Source: Tremella fuciformis
Taxonomy: Eukaryota; Basidiomycota; Tremellomycetes; Tremellales; Tremellaceae
NCBI GenBank assembly: GCA_032768795.1
Contig: CP136490.1
Span: forward strand, 124,001 to 188,000
DNA length: 64,000 nucleotides
Direction of reading: 5' to 3'
A program made the translations under genes and the position numbers. Position 1 is the first letter of the stretch; every line of letters begins with the position of its first letter. Below, one piece after another: positions 32,941 to 43,295 of the stretch. Below the pieces are notes generated by a model that worked only from the letters and a program-made list of their open reading frames with translations, was not told where the DNA came from and made no database searches.

Positions 32941-34470
32941 ATGGCCGCCCTCGTCCAAGCACCCCTCTCGGCTTTGGCCGCAGACATCCCCGAGTCCAAA
33001 TTTGGCTACAACATCTCCGAGAGGCGCATCGTTGCCGACGCCGAAGAGAAAAAGGTGACTCTTCCGCTCATGTGCAATGGAGAGGCATGACTGACCCCAG
33101 GAACGTATCTTCAACACGTCGTACGAGCCGAACGAAGCATGGTGGCAGTCAAACCAGGCGACCTACGTCAAGCCGTCCAACCCAGCGGACGACCCGCTAC
33201 CAGCCGGGTTTCCCGACCAGGTTGTCACGCCCAGCTTGTGGGACGGCAAGGTTCTCATTGACCAGCGTACGCCTCCTCACCGTCTGTAGTCGAAAGACAA
33301 GCTGACCATCAGCCGATCGATGGGTGTACCACTTCACGCCTGCCGATATAGCCGTCCTCAATGCGGCGTACGACCACTTCATCGGCCTCAACTTGCCCGG
33401 CGGCAACAATGCCATTTCTGTCGAGACCTTCCCCATCCCCGCTGACACGACGCTTTACGCTGCCCTCAAGCGCGCCGAGGCGGAGATCAAGAGCGGTCTT
33501 GGATTCCGGGTTCTGCGTGGGCTACCGGTGGATGATTGGGAGCGCAACAGGCAGCTGGTCATCTTTGCGGGTATCTCGGCGTACATTGGCAAAGTGCGCC
33601 TGCCAAAGGGCGCAGACTACATCACTCATTTAAGGTACGCAAAGGCGTTTGAACCACACGGCGGTCTTTGACAAGAAGGGATATCACCAATATCGAAGCC
33701 GACAAGCGGCCGCCGATTGGTGAGAAAAGCTCATGCGTATGTCACTATGACTAACGTGCAGTCGTTAAAGGTCAGACCAGCGGCAACCAGGGTGAACCTT
33801 GCCCGTGTGCGGCCAAGGAAAATACGCTGACATGCAGTCTTCCACAATGACGGCAACGCAGGACTCGTATCCCTCATCACCGTCGGTGTCGCCGAAACTG
33901 GCGGTCTATCCCAACTTTCCTCCGTCGCCCAGACATACAACACCCTCGCGCGCGAGCGCAGGGATATCATCCGCGAGCTCGCCTCGCCCACATGGACCAC
34001 CAAGGCATACACCGACCGCGCGCTGATACACGCTGTCCCTGCTCGTGGGGCGGAGGGGCAAGAGGGTACTCAGGTGATTTCGAACTATGCCCGCCGGCCG
34101 TTCTTCGGCTTCTACGAGAGCGATGCCGATGTGCCTGCGCTCCCCGAGGCCAAGCACCTTGCGCTGGACGCACTGCACTTTACGGCCGAGCGGTTCAGCC
34201 TCGATCTCGACCTTCAAAAAGGCGACCTGGAGTACTTCAACAATGTGACGGTTTTCCATGGTGGGTCTTGGGCTCGCCATGAGAATTTGGCTGATGTTAG
34301 CTCGCACCTCGTCCGAGGACTCGGAGCGCAATCAGCGACACCTTATCCGCATGTGGCTGAGCAACGAAGAGCAGGCATTGCCAGAAGTCTTGGCCGCGGA
34401 TCGGGCCAAGGGCCTCGCTGCCGCCGGCAAAGCCTCCGGATGGCCCCTCGAGGCATGGGAGCAGTTCTGA
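32941..34470 (+). CDS. TauD/TfdA-type 2OG-Fe(II) dioxygenase, copy 2
   Basis: Exons 32941-33054, 33101-33266, 33313-33634, 33679-33719, 33762-33791, 33838-34260 and 34301-34470 give 421 residues. The iron motif is FHNDG (H227, D229); RRPFFGFYES, QKGDLEYFNNVTVFH and ERNQRHLIRMWL follow as in copy 1. The two short exons of 41 and 30 nt are bounded by introns not present in copy 1. Start MAALVQAPLSALA matches MAALVQQPPVDLF of copy 1. Copy 2 has an extra loop near PARGAEGQEGTQ that copy 1 lacks. It is probably cytosolic with no targeting signal, and the substrate is unknown. Confidence 0.9.
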
Positions 34471-34846
34471 GTACGAACAATCGCACGCGATAATTACACG
34501 AGCTACTGGTTTGAGATGCATCGGGACCAGAACAGACGCAACGGGCGGTTGCTGCACGGTATATGAGGCGTCATGTCAAGAAGTTGGCGTGTCAGGAGTG
34601 GTATACAGGTCGTCGGGGAACTCTTCCCAACTTAGGTGTTACTATAGCCACACTTTGGAATCCTCCCAAGTGTACGAGGAGGGGCAAGCACACAATGCGG
34701 CCCAGTCAAGAAGCGCTTGGAAGGCTCGAAGTCCAACAGGGTAGGTTCTCGGTTGATACCTGCTATCCACCCATCCTGTGAAAAGGGGAGTACGTCTTCG
34801 ATTGGACCTGCCGTCAGTACCAGCTAACTCTGTTCAAATGTGTGAC
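34471..34846. other. Intergenic region, nothing recognised
   Basis: Short frames only, with no motif. It separates convergent ends of the TauD copy 2 and the uncertain gene that follows. Confidence 0.4.
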
Positions 34847-35496
34847 CTACACTTGAAGAGGGGCTCGATCGCATGGAAGGGGACGACCTGCCACTGAGTC
34901 TGCGGCTGATACAATATGAGACACTTGACACTTGGCTGGTTGTAAGCAAGACTGCACCGTTGCGGACGGTAGACTCACCCCTTCGGCAACTCCTGCCTCA
35001 ACGACCGTTTTGATCTGCCCCCCAAAAAGGCGACCTAAGAAGGAACACCAGCCTTTTCTAGCTGAAGGGTCCTCGCCCTGGATGGGACGTGCACCCATGT
35101 GGCTTCCACGATATCTGGTGAGATAAGGAGGACTCACCAAGTCCAGCCGCATCACCTGGTAGATGCCGTGTATAATAGTGGTGGCGAGCTGTAACAGACA
35201 GGTGTGATAATCTTCGTACGACCGCCGACTTTTGGCCAGAGCGCACGCAGACACTAGCTGCGCTCGTCAGCTCGTCGATCGCGGCAGCTGAACTGCATGT
35301 CACTCACCTCGCAACTGATTCTGATCACCCTTGGCTCCTGCGGGTCTACCTCGCCCGCAGCACTCGAGCGCGCATCCAGCACGATCGAAACCCTGTTGCC
35401 GCGGCGCCATCGACCGATCCGCTCCGTGATAACGTCGGCGGTGATGTCTTCCAGGCTCTGACGATCCTTGTAGGGAACGGTCAACGCGGCCGTCAT
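34847..35496 (-). CDS. Hypothetical protein, uncertain gene model
   Basis: A model with exons 35496-35308 and 35257-34847 gives 199 residues. It begins MTAALTVPYKDRQSLEDITA and continues through RISCE to LVSACALAKSRRSYEDYH and LGRLFGGQIKTVVEAGV. Support is an open frame, a good GTGAGT donor, a 50-nt intron and a TTTATAC element just upstream (about 35519-35525). No domain is recognised. At least one more intron is possible, since a GTGAGT at 35138 and a CAG 60 nt later would delete 20 residues in frame. The end of the model is also unsure. No neighbour helps assign a role. Confidence 0.4.
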
Positions 35497-35944
35497 CGCC
35501 TTTACCCCGATTCTGCTGTATAAAAGATGGTGACTGAAGCCAATGCCATCCCTGATGGAGTCGTCTTCCGCAGCGGTCAGAACAAGTGCTCGCGTCACAT
35601 GCGCCCCGTGGAGGTGAAAGACGTTCTGTTGCTCAAGGGGCACTACTGCACGCGAGCACTGGGGCATGTTGTACGGCCAGGTGTTAAGAATGAGTATTTA
35701 GAACAGCAAAGAGTCTAATGACAATGTAAAGGACGATCGAGCTCCTGATGGCGACGTGACTTCAAATCTCGTAACAGCGACTCTTTTAGGAAGTTTCCTG
35801 GATGGAGCATCTCGCCGAAGAGAAGAACAGAAAAGAAGAGGGGAGAGGAGTTACCTTGCCCATGGCTCGCCGACACACTACACCCGGGGGGCACGGTGAT
35901 TCACGAAGATCTTAGAGATTATGACGGATCCCTCTGACCAGGCC
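35497..35944. other. Intergenic region, nothing recognised
   Basis: It lies between the uncertain gene and family B member 1 on the same strand. A purine-rich patch at about 35818-35850 (AGAAGAG-rich) was noted, without further meaning. Confidence 0.4.
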
Positions 35945-36795
35945 TCATTTCTGATGAGCACGATAATTGACCCATACCTGTGGCGCATCAGTCAATCATC
36001 CCATGAAGGGACATGCTCAGAGCTCACCCCATCCCCGGTCTGCAGCTGGGCTGTCGGCCATACCGGCGCTGCGACCAGCGCCCGCCAGCGAGTGTGATCG
36101 ACGTGATCCGGATCTAGGCGATCACACTGGAGCGAGAGCGATCCCACGAGTTTGCGGGACGTATTGCATTTATCGCAGAGCGTCGCGGGCGGCCCGACAG
36201 ACGGATCGATCACAGCCCCTTCCCCTCGGTCATGCCGCGAGTCGGACGCATGTGAGGCCCCTGTCTCCGCAAGCTCGGGTCGGATCACGCCCTTAATGGT
36301 GAATGGCCTGCCGTGGCTCGCGATGATGAGCTGCACGGTCAAGCGGTCAGGCAGACCAAAGAGGATAGGGTCGTCCAGCTTGACCACCACCTCCTGGTCC
36401 TCGCCGGGCACAGGAGGCGGCGCGAACACCCCGCATGTGATGTATCCCTGCTGGCCGCGCAGTGCGACCAGCCGTCGGAGAAACGATGGGGCGTGTAGCA
36501 AGAGGGCAGGTGCGGAAGAAGGACCGGAGTTGACCCCCTGCGTTGCTGGAGCGGACGAGATCGTCAATGAGAGGTACGATGATCGTACGCGGCTGGGGCT
36601 GATGTGCGCGATGACGAGCTTGACGAGTGTCGCTTGTTCGGCGTCCCAGTGCCCGTGAGCGACGCTGTCCACTTCGACATATGCCTCGAGAACTTTGGAC
36701 GCGTAGGTCGAAGTGACCAGCCGCGGGAAGGGACTCGTCATAGCCGCATTGTACTCTGGCGGGTTGGGTGAGACTTTATCGTTGTTAGTGGGCAT
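35945..36795 (-). CDS. Unrecognised protein, family B member 1 (C-terminal CCCH motif)
   Basis: Exons 36795-36028 and 35977-35945 (50-nt intron) give 266 residues. The N-terminal two thirds read as beta strands: LEAYVEVDSVAHGHW, TLVKLVIAHI, SSYLSLTIS, LLLHAPSFLRR, GVFAPPP, VVVKLDDPILFGLPDR and GRPFTIKGVI. The C-terminal segment C207-x2-C210-x13-C224-x6-H231 with LD between the last Cys and His suggests a zinc knuckle. The last small exon adds VWVNYRAHQK, aligned with the last exons of members 2 and 3 by a shared Trp. No signal peptide or known domain is recognised. An immunoglobulin- or C2-like sandwich is a guess. The start at 36795 is the first conserved ATG. Confidence 0.7.
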
Positions 36796-36959
36796 GGCTC
36801 GCCCGTTGCATCGAAGAGAAAGCGTCAAGCGGGGGAAAGGTCAGTAAGCTCAATCGCTCGCTCGCATTAGGCCGGCGACGGCCGAGCCGGACTCGGTGCA
36901 GTGATCGACGAGATTGCATGAGATTCACACACTATGGGCAGTATCATGCGAAATCTGGT

Positions 36960-38016
36960 CTACGACATCTGTGAGCGGCAGTTAACCCAGGCCTGGATCT
37001 GATCAGCCCCGAACTCCCATGATCAGGCAGATAGAGACGCTCACTCCGTCGCCCGCAAGGAGCTCCCTATCGGGCCATTTGGGCGCGTCGCGCTCGGCGA
37101 GCCGCTCCCAGACCTCTAGCGGGATATGAGCCGGGTCGAGTCCATCACAATGAGCCGGCTCGGCATCGTCTCCGACCGCTTCCTTGCGCTTGCACACAGT
37201 GCACAGGGCGGCTCGTGGCCCTACAGCCGGATCAATGACAGCGCAAAATCCGTCGTCGTCGTCGGACTCGTAATACCAGCCGTCCTCGCTCTGCTTCTCC
37301 GCAGACTTGAGATTGATCTCACCCGCAATGACGAAAGGGCGACCGCAATTGGCCACGACGAGCCGTACGACCACGCGGTACGGCAGGCCGACCAGCAGGG
37401 GGTCTTTGAGGCTCACAACGAGCTGCTGGTGTTTTCGGAACCAGACGGGCGGCGCGAAGACGCCCAGGGTAAGCCAGCCATGCTTGCCCTCCCGGCTCAC
37501 CGGCCGGCGCAGGAAAGACGGGGCATGCAGCAGGACCGATGCAGCGGGCGGCGGGACGTAGGTGGACAGGTCGATGCTTTCCTCCTCGAGCCGCTCCAGT
37601 TCGCACAAGAGACCGTGCTCCCCCTCCTGGGGAATTGACGCTATTGTCAGAGTGGCGGTGGACGACTGGACGCTAGAGGGGTCGACATGGACGAAAGCGA
37701 GTGTCACGAGCGTCGCGGGCTCGTCGTTCCAGTGCCCGTGGGCCACTTGGAGCACTTCGACGTATGCCTCGAGATCCTTGGTGCTGTATGTCGACCTGTA
37801 GGTCGACTTGACGTGTTTCGGGACCCTGCCGGTGTCGGTGAGAAGGGGAGGGATCTTCAGCTTTGTAGGCGGGGTCGGCTCTGCTGCTGTCTCCTCTGCA
37901 GAAAATGTCGGCTCTGCTGGAGGAATGGTCTCGGCTGGAGCAATCATAATAACTGTCGTCTCTGGCGGAATCTCCGTAGCTGGAGGCTGCGTTGCCTTGC
38001 TGAGATAGGAGCCCAT
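36960..38016 (-). CDS. Unrecognised protein, family B member 2 (possible N-myristoylation)
   Basis: Exons 38016-37045 and 36998-36960 (46-nt intron) give 336 residues. The start MGSYLSKA fits the N-myristoylation pattern M-G-x3-S. A 60-residue Pro/Thr/Glu-rich linker follows, then the same core as member 1: LEAYVEVLQVAHGHW, TLVTLAFVHVDPSSVQSS, LLHAPSFLRRPV, LGVFAPP, VVSLKDPLLVGLPYR and GRPFVIAGEI. An acidic DDDD patch precedes C-x2-C-x14-C-x6-H. The last exon adds IQAWVNCRSQMS. The shared GDG junction and Trp-Val-Asn start of the tail support the terminal exon. No function is recognised; the membrane anchor is inference. Confidence 0.7.
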
Positions 38017-38390
38017 GGGTTTGCTTGTCAAAGCTGATCAGCGCTCGAAGATGACAGAGGACGCTGGTGAGCAACGGCGAGTAATAAGACATTCATGCAG
38101 CAGCGACGGGGAGCCTCGACGTGCACTGGCAATGCGCTAAAGGTGTGTACTCGGGTATGTTTCGCAACGTGTTTGCAGCTCAGCTGTGTCCCCTGCTCCG
38201 TATGGCGCCCACGAGTCGCCGCCTCGAGCGACTCTGAATGAGCCTAGACTGTAGAGCAGAGTGTGATCGGGACAGTCGAGCGTCAGTAGAACGAACAAGT
38301 TCATGAGAGTGATTCCTCCACGCGACCTCCTGCAAAGGGCTCGACGATGCGACTCAAGGACTGTACGTATGCTATGCCACAGAGACCGGG
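38017..38390. other. Intergenic region between family B members 2 and 3
   Basis: No gene or repeat was seen. It should contain the promoter of member 2 and the terminator of member 3. Confidence 0.4.
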
Positions 38391-39295
38391 TCAGTGCAGC
38401 GAGGAGCAGTCGTAGCTCCACGTCTGGGCACATCAGCATGACCGCCCCACGCCCTTGGTGAAGCGCGCACCGCTTCAACGCCCAGGTTCTCCTTGGTATC
38501 CCACTTCTTCACCCCCGGCAGGTTGCCGCCCACAAGGAACGCCCACACATCCGTATCAATATGTTTCCTGTCCAGCCCGCTGCACGAATTGATCGACCCG
38601 TCCTTGTTCATTGTCTTGCGGCACAAGCTGCACCACCCAGACATCGGCCCGTCGCTCGGGCCAACGACAACCCCGCCGCCCTCCTCCGCACACTCGAGAG
38701 AAGCAGTGTCGCCTGCAGGCTCCATGGGTCTCAGGCGGATCGAGCCTTTGATGGTGAAAGGCGCGTCGTGGTGCACGATGACCAGGCATACCCGCACACG
38801 ATCGGATATCCCCCCGAGCGGGTCGTCTAGCTTCACCACGACCCGCTGGTCTTGCCCTGCCTGCGGGGCGGGCGCGAACACGCCAAAGCTCGCGTAGGTC
38901 GGGCGGGCAGCCGCTGCCGCCGCCGATGACACGATCGGTCGACGGAGGTATGCCGGGGCGTGCAGCATCAGCTGTGGCGCGGACGCCTCAGCCGCCGACG
39001 GAAGTGTCGACGTCGATGCGGCGATCATGCCTGGACCCGGGGCGGCGGAGATGGTCAGAGTCGTCGTGGATGATCGGACGTCGTGAGGACTGACGTGCGT
39101 GATGACCAGCGTCACCAAGCTCGCGCGCTGGGTGCCCCAGGTCCCCCGCAATACGCGGTCCACTTCGGCGTATGCCTCGAGCCCGTCGGGTCCTGATGTG
39201 CTGCAGATGAATTTGGGATAGACGCTGGTGTGGGCTGAACGGGTGGCCGCGTCGTACCCCGGTGGGTCGGCCTTTTCACCGTTACTAGCAGACAT
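38391..39295 (-). CDS. Unrecognised protein, family B member 3
   Basis: Exons 39295-38471 and 38423-38391 (47-nt intron) give 285 residues. The core repeats the family pattern: LEAYAEVDRVLRGTW, SLVTLVITHVSPHDVRSS, LMLHAPAYLRRPI, FGVFAPAP, VVVKLDDPLGG and APFTIKGSI. A poly-Ala stretch near residue 155 and an acidic patch (AEEGGG) are specific to this copy. The C-terminal motif is C-x2-C-x12-C-x6-H. The terminal exon encodes TWSYDCSSLH. All three members lie in tandem on one strand, showing local duplication. Metal binding by the CCCH motif is inferred from conservation of spacing only. Confidence 0.68.
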
Positions 39296-40126
39296 GGCTG
39301 GCAGTTTGAAGAGTGAGCAACGGTGAGTGAGACTTGACAAGGAGCATGGGCGTCATGGTCATGCTTCTCGTGTCTGTCTGTGTACTCGAGTATGTGTCTG
39401 TCTGTTGTTACAGGTGTGTCTCGGATGGCTCCCAGTCCGATGGTCTGACGTGTCATTGCGGAATAGTCCAAGGTCATTCAAGCACTCCGAACACACAGTC
39501 CGCTGCATCGCCCCTCTACGATTCTGGCCCCAGAATCCAGCTGAACTCGCCCAGACGGCGTCGGCGTCGACCGAGTGGGCCATCCGGCCAGTCAATCCGA
39601 TCAAGAATCTGACAAGGCGGTGCTGATCATTCTGACTTGCCCTGCGCTAACCCTTGACTGATGAATTGACTGTTGACGGTCGAGAAGCCAGCATGACAAC
39701 GGGCAACCCGAGGCGGTGCACCTTCTCCAGGGCATGATCAAGCATACAGTGACGAGTCTGCCCTTGGTTCGCCCCTAGCCTAGTGCCGAGTCAAAGTGGG
39801 GCGTTGATCGTCCGTCGCAGGGAAGGCGACGTTGACAAAGGACGACCCTCATCCCACGCCCCTCGAGGCATCTCCGTCCGTCCGTCCCGTCGATGATCAC
39901 CGACGGCGAGGAGATGGAGATGGGTGAGGGAGATGTGGAGCGGGGCTGTCCAGCCCGTCCAGCTTTCCAGCTTGTCCGTCCGCCCTCGTCTCCTTTGTGA
40001 GCAGCGGCATGTGCTAGGCGAGAAGCAAGGTATATAACACCCGCCCATCTCCTTTGAGCGCTCCCACCCATCCCACACTTGACATCCCACCTCTCACATC
40101 TCACACCTGATCTCAGTGTACTCGCG
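39296..40126. other. Intergenic region with a TATA box before the lectin-like gene
   Basis: The 831-bp region separates divergent genes. TATATAA at 40031-40037 lies 90 bp before the lectin-like start and is a good core promoter. A TCTGTCTG-rich patch occurs at about 39370-39402. No gene was recognised. Confidence 0.45.
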
Positions 40127-41075
40127 ATGCTCGCCCAGCTGCTCCTCCCCGCCCTGTGCGCCCTCGCCCTCGGGGCCAGCGCCCGCCCGGCCCCCCTGAC
40201 AAAACGGTACCAAGGCGTATGGATCGTGTCGGGCCGAGACGGCAAGTGTCTCGCCGCGGCGCCCAAGACGGGCTACGGCTCCGAGGTCAACACGGTCGAT
40301 TGTGCCGAGACGGCGTGGGTCACGCTCTGGGATATCGACGAGGGCAGCGGGAGTGTGTTGTTGCATGGGACCGAGCTGGCGCTGGATGCGGGTGAGAATC
40401 CCGTGGATGGGGGCGCGCTCAAGGTGAGTCCTCCCCTCCCATCTTCCTCCCCCTCTACCTTCCCAGTGTCCTTGCCTCTCGACGTCACCCTGGTGCTAGA
40501 TTGTGTGTGAGTGCCGTCTGACCCCAGGTGTGGACGTCCTACCCCGGATTGTACCAGCAAACATGGTACCTCACACCCGACAATAGGATCGCCATTACGG
40601 GCGGCACGCAGTGTCTCGACGAAGGGGATGATGGGGCGCAGGTGTGGACGTGCACCACGGGGGATGATAACCAGGGTGAGTCTCCGCCCCGCAGGGGCGG
40701 ACCGTTGCACCGCAGGGGTGGACCGTTGCACCGCAGGGGTGGACCGTTTCACCGCAGGGGTGGACCGTAGTACGACAATTGAAGAGCGCAAGTATGCTGA
40801 CCCGCTTAGTGTGGTACGTCCAAGGCCCGTACGGTACCTCGCCCAGCCCAGACTCGTCCGCCGTCCCGCCGTCCACGACGACCACCGTCGATGTCTTTTC
40901 GTCTGTCTCCAGCCCGCTCGCTGTGCCTACCACTGTGGTCTTCTCTAGCTCTGGACCGGCCGCGACTGCTGTGGCCGCGACGACGCTGTCCGTGTCCAGC
41001 GCAGAGGCTGAGCCTACCACTGTGGTATTCTCCAGCTCTGGACCTGCCGTGACCGCTGTGGCCGTCACTGCCTAG
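40127..41075 (+). CDS. Secreted beta-trefoil (ricin-B-like) protein with Ser/Thr-rich tail
   Basis: Exons 40127-40423, 40528-40675 and 40810-41075 give 236 residues. A signal peptide covers about residues 1-19 (LLLPALCALALGASA), followed by a Kex2-type KR at 26-27. The mature part has trefoil-like repeats: SGRDGKCLAAA, TLWDIDEG, QQTWYL (Q-x-W) and GGTQCLDEG with VWTC. These features resemble small fungal ricin-B-type lectins that bind sugars. The last exon is Ser/Thr/Pro rich and contains an imperfect internal repeat of PTTVVFSSSGPA. The tail could be O-glycosylated, and its short hydrophobic end makes a GPI anchor possible but weak. Introns are 104 and 134 nt, long for this window; the second holds a minisatellite. 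Confidence 0.75.
40690..40773. repeat. 21-bp minisatellite, four units, inside intron 2 of the lectin-like gene
   Basis: Four near-perfect copies of CGCAGGGGTGGACCGTTGCAC run head to tail, with changes at a few positions in the first, third and fourth copies. The 21-bp unit is a multiple of three. If the intron were retained, the frame would stay open through the array, encoding repeats rich in Arg, Gly and Pro before a TAG. Confidence 0.85.
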
Positions 41076-41231
41076 CGACCCTGCCCCTTTACTCGAACTG
41101 TATGGCCGATGGACAATGAGAAGTATCGAGAGATAGTGCACATGATGTATGGACAATGCTACTTCACCATTACCCTTCTATGCGAGATGCCGGCTCGATA
41201 TGTGGTATGGTCAGACCTCCGATCTCCCCCG

Positions 41232-43295
41232 TCAAGGGCTCGGCGGCTCCCAGTACACCGGCTTGTTCATGCCCACCCACGCGCCTCTCGGACCCACCAT
41301 CTCCGGCCTGAGCTGGTCGATGCGCGTCACGCCCATATTGCGCATCGTATTGACAATCTCCTCGTGGAATACTAGGCATCACTACACCATCCCAGCCGCA
41401 AAGTGGAAGTGAGAGGCTCACTCTTGCACAGGCGCTCCACGCCCTCCTGCCCATGCGTGGCATTCGCAAACAAGAACCCCCGGCCCACACCCACGGCCTT
41501 GGCACCGAGCGCCACGGCCTTGATGACGTCTGCGCCACTGCGCACGCCGCCGTCCACCATGATGTCCAGCTTGGAGAACAGGTCCGGGCGGTAGGTCCGG
41601 ATCTCGTATAGCACATCTATGGGCGCTGGGGCGTAGTCGAGCTGCCGCCCGCCGTGGTTAGACTGGGTCACAGTCAGCCTGAACTCCCCCAATCACGAAG
41701 AAAACACACGAGGATGACACCCTGCACGCCCTTCTTCGCGCACAGGTCGACGTCTTCGAGACACTGCACGCCCTTGACGATCAACGGCAGGTCGGTATAT
41801 TGCTGCTCGTCAGCTACAAGAGAATTTGAGGTAGCTAGCTCGTGGGGGCTCACGCGTATCCAGTCAATGTCGTCCCATGTCAAGTTGGGATCCTGGTAGC
41901 CGCCAATACTGTCCGCCACGCCCAGCGGCGCCTTGGACCCCTGCTCCACCTTGCCAAGCGTCGGCGCACTGCCCGTATCGCTCAGACTCGAGAAGGCATT
42001 CTTGGACCGCGTGTCCATCGTGCGCTTGCTGTTGCCCGCCGCGTCGACGGTAAACATGACCGCTGCTACCTTCTCGCGCGTGACGCGTTTGAGCAGCTCG
42101 GCCGAGGCCTGGCGGTCTTTCGAGAGGTAGATCTGGAAGATGACCTGCTGTCCCGGCGCACGGGCCTCGAGTATCTCTGTAAGTGAACACGACGCGTTCG
42201 CCGAGATCTGCCCTCAGCCCTACCAGACTTGAGCAATGGATGACTCACCCCCTGCACGATGCCGCAGCTCGCCGCGCCCCTTGTCAAGTTCTTCTCGCCC
42301 TCGGGGTGGCCCAGCTTGGCCATGGCCGCCGGGGAGATATACACCGGCATGCCCATCCTCACACCCACCATCTGCGTGCTCGTGTCGCACCCCACCACGC
42401 TGCGCGCCAGCACGCGCGGGCGGAAATAATACCGCTCCCACGCGGCGCGGTTCTCGCCGTACGACATCTCGTTGTCCGCCGCCGAGCGGTAGTACGCCCA
42501 CCCCATGTCCGTCACCACGCGCTCCGCCCACGGCGCAAAGTCGTCCACTAGCAAGAACGAGTCGGCGGGCGGCATCTCCCGCCGCGCCGTCGCGATGCGC
42601 TCTTCTTCCTCGGAGGGCGCGGCGGCCGACGGGACGGTGAGCGGGTCGACGGGGCCGAGCTTGGCAGAGGGCGGCAGGGTCTCGAGTGCGTCCGGGGGGT
42701 GGAGGGGCTTGAAGATCTTCGTGGCGTCCTTGCCCGAGTTGGAGAGGATGATCTGCGCCCCGCCGGGGTGCAGCGGCAGGAAGGACGTCACGTCGTAGAC
42801 GGTGCCCTGGGGTCAGCACCTGTGCGACAGACGACTCGTCTGCCGACTCACGTCGATGATCACCCAGCAGTCGTCCGCCGAGCGGTGCTTCTGCACCTCC
42901 TCGTACGCGATCAACTTTTGCCCCGACGGCTGTTCCTGCCCGGCTAGTTGTTTCGTATCATCGCTCGACGAGTCTGCCACGGCCACCGTTATGCTAATGC
43001 CGGACAGGATGTAATAGCTGGCGAGTAGTGGCGGCAATAGTCCGAGAGACGGCCACTTTGCGAACCAATCCCCCTGATCCTGGTCCTTGTACTTGCTCTT
43101 GTCCTCTCCAGGATCTGGATCTGGGCCAGACCTCGACCCCGATCCCGACTGGGCTCCCGAGTGTGCACTCGTGCCCAGCCGCCGCATGCCACTCAGCGGC
43201 AGCTGCAGCGGGGCTGGCCGGGCAGCCAGTGGCCGTAGAACCGGCGCTCGCCTCACTGTCCTCGCTGTCCTCACGCCCACACCCAAGAACGACAT
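41232..43295 (-). CDS. CYB2: Flavocytochrome b2, L-lactate:cytochrome c oxidoreductase (mitochondrial)
   Basis: Exons 43295-42852, 42806-42249, 42207-41854, 41802-41710, 41662-41422 and 41371-41232 give 609 residues. An Arg-rich N-terminus fits a mitochondrial presequence and is followed by a hydrophobic span (LLPPLLASYYILSGISITV) typical of intermembrane-space sorting. A cytochrome b5 domain follows, with KHRSADDCWVIIDG and heme His in LPLHPGG (H161). The FMN alpha-hydroxyacid dehydrogenase domain contains MGWAYYRSAADNE, PVYISPAAMAKLGHP, LPLIVKGVQ, the catalytic His in SNHGGRQLDYA (H486) and DGGVRSGADVIKA. This domain order is diagnostic for flavocytochrome b2, which oxidises L-lactate and passes electrons to cytochrome c. 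The gene symbol follows the yeast homologue. Confidence 0.9.

Noticed and set aside
1..34500. Secondary-metabolite cluster with a backbone enzyme
   Set aside because: No PKS, NRPS, terpene synthase or prenyltransferase sequence was seen anywhere in the window.
40690..40773. Possible CRISPR-like direct repeats
   Set aside because: The four 21-bp units are directly adjacent without spacers, lie in an intron and come from a eukaryote; this is a minisatellite.
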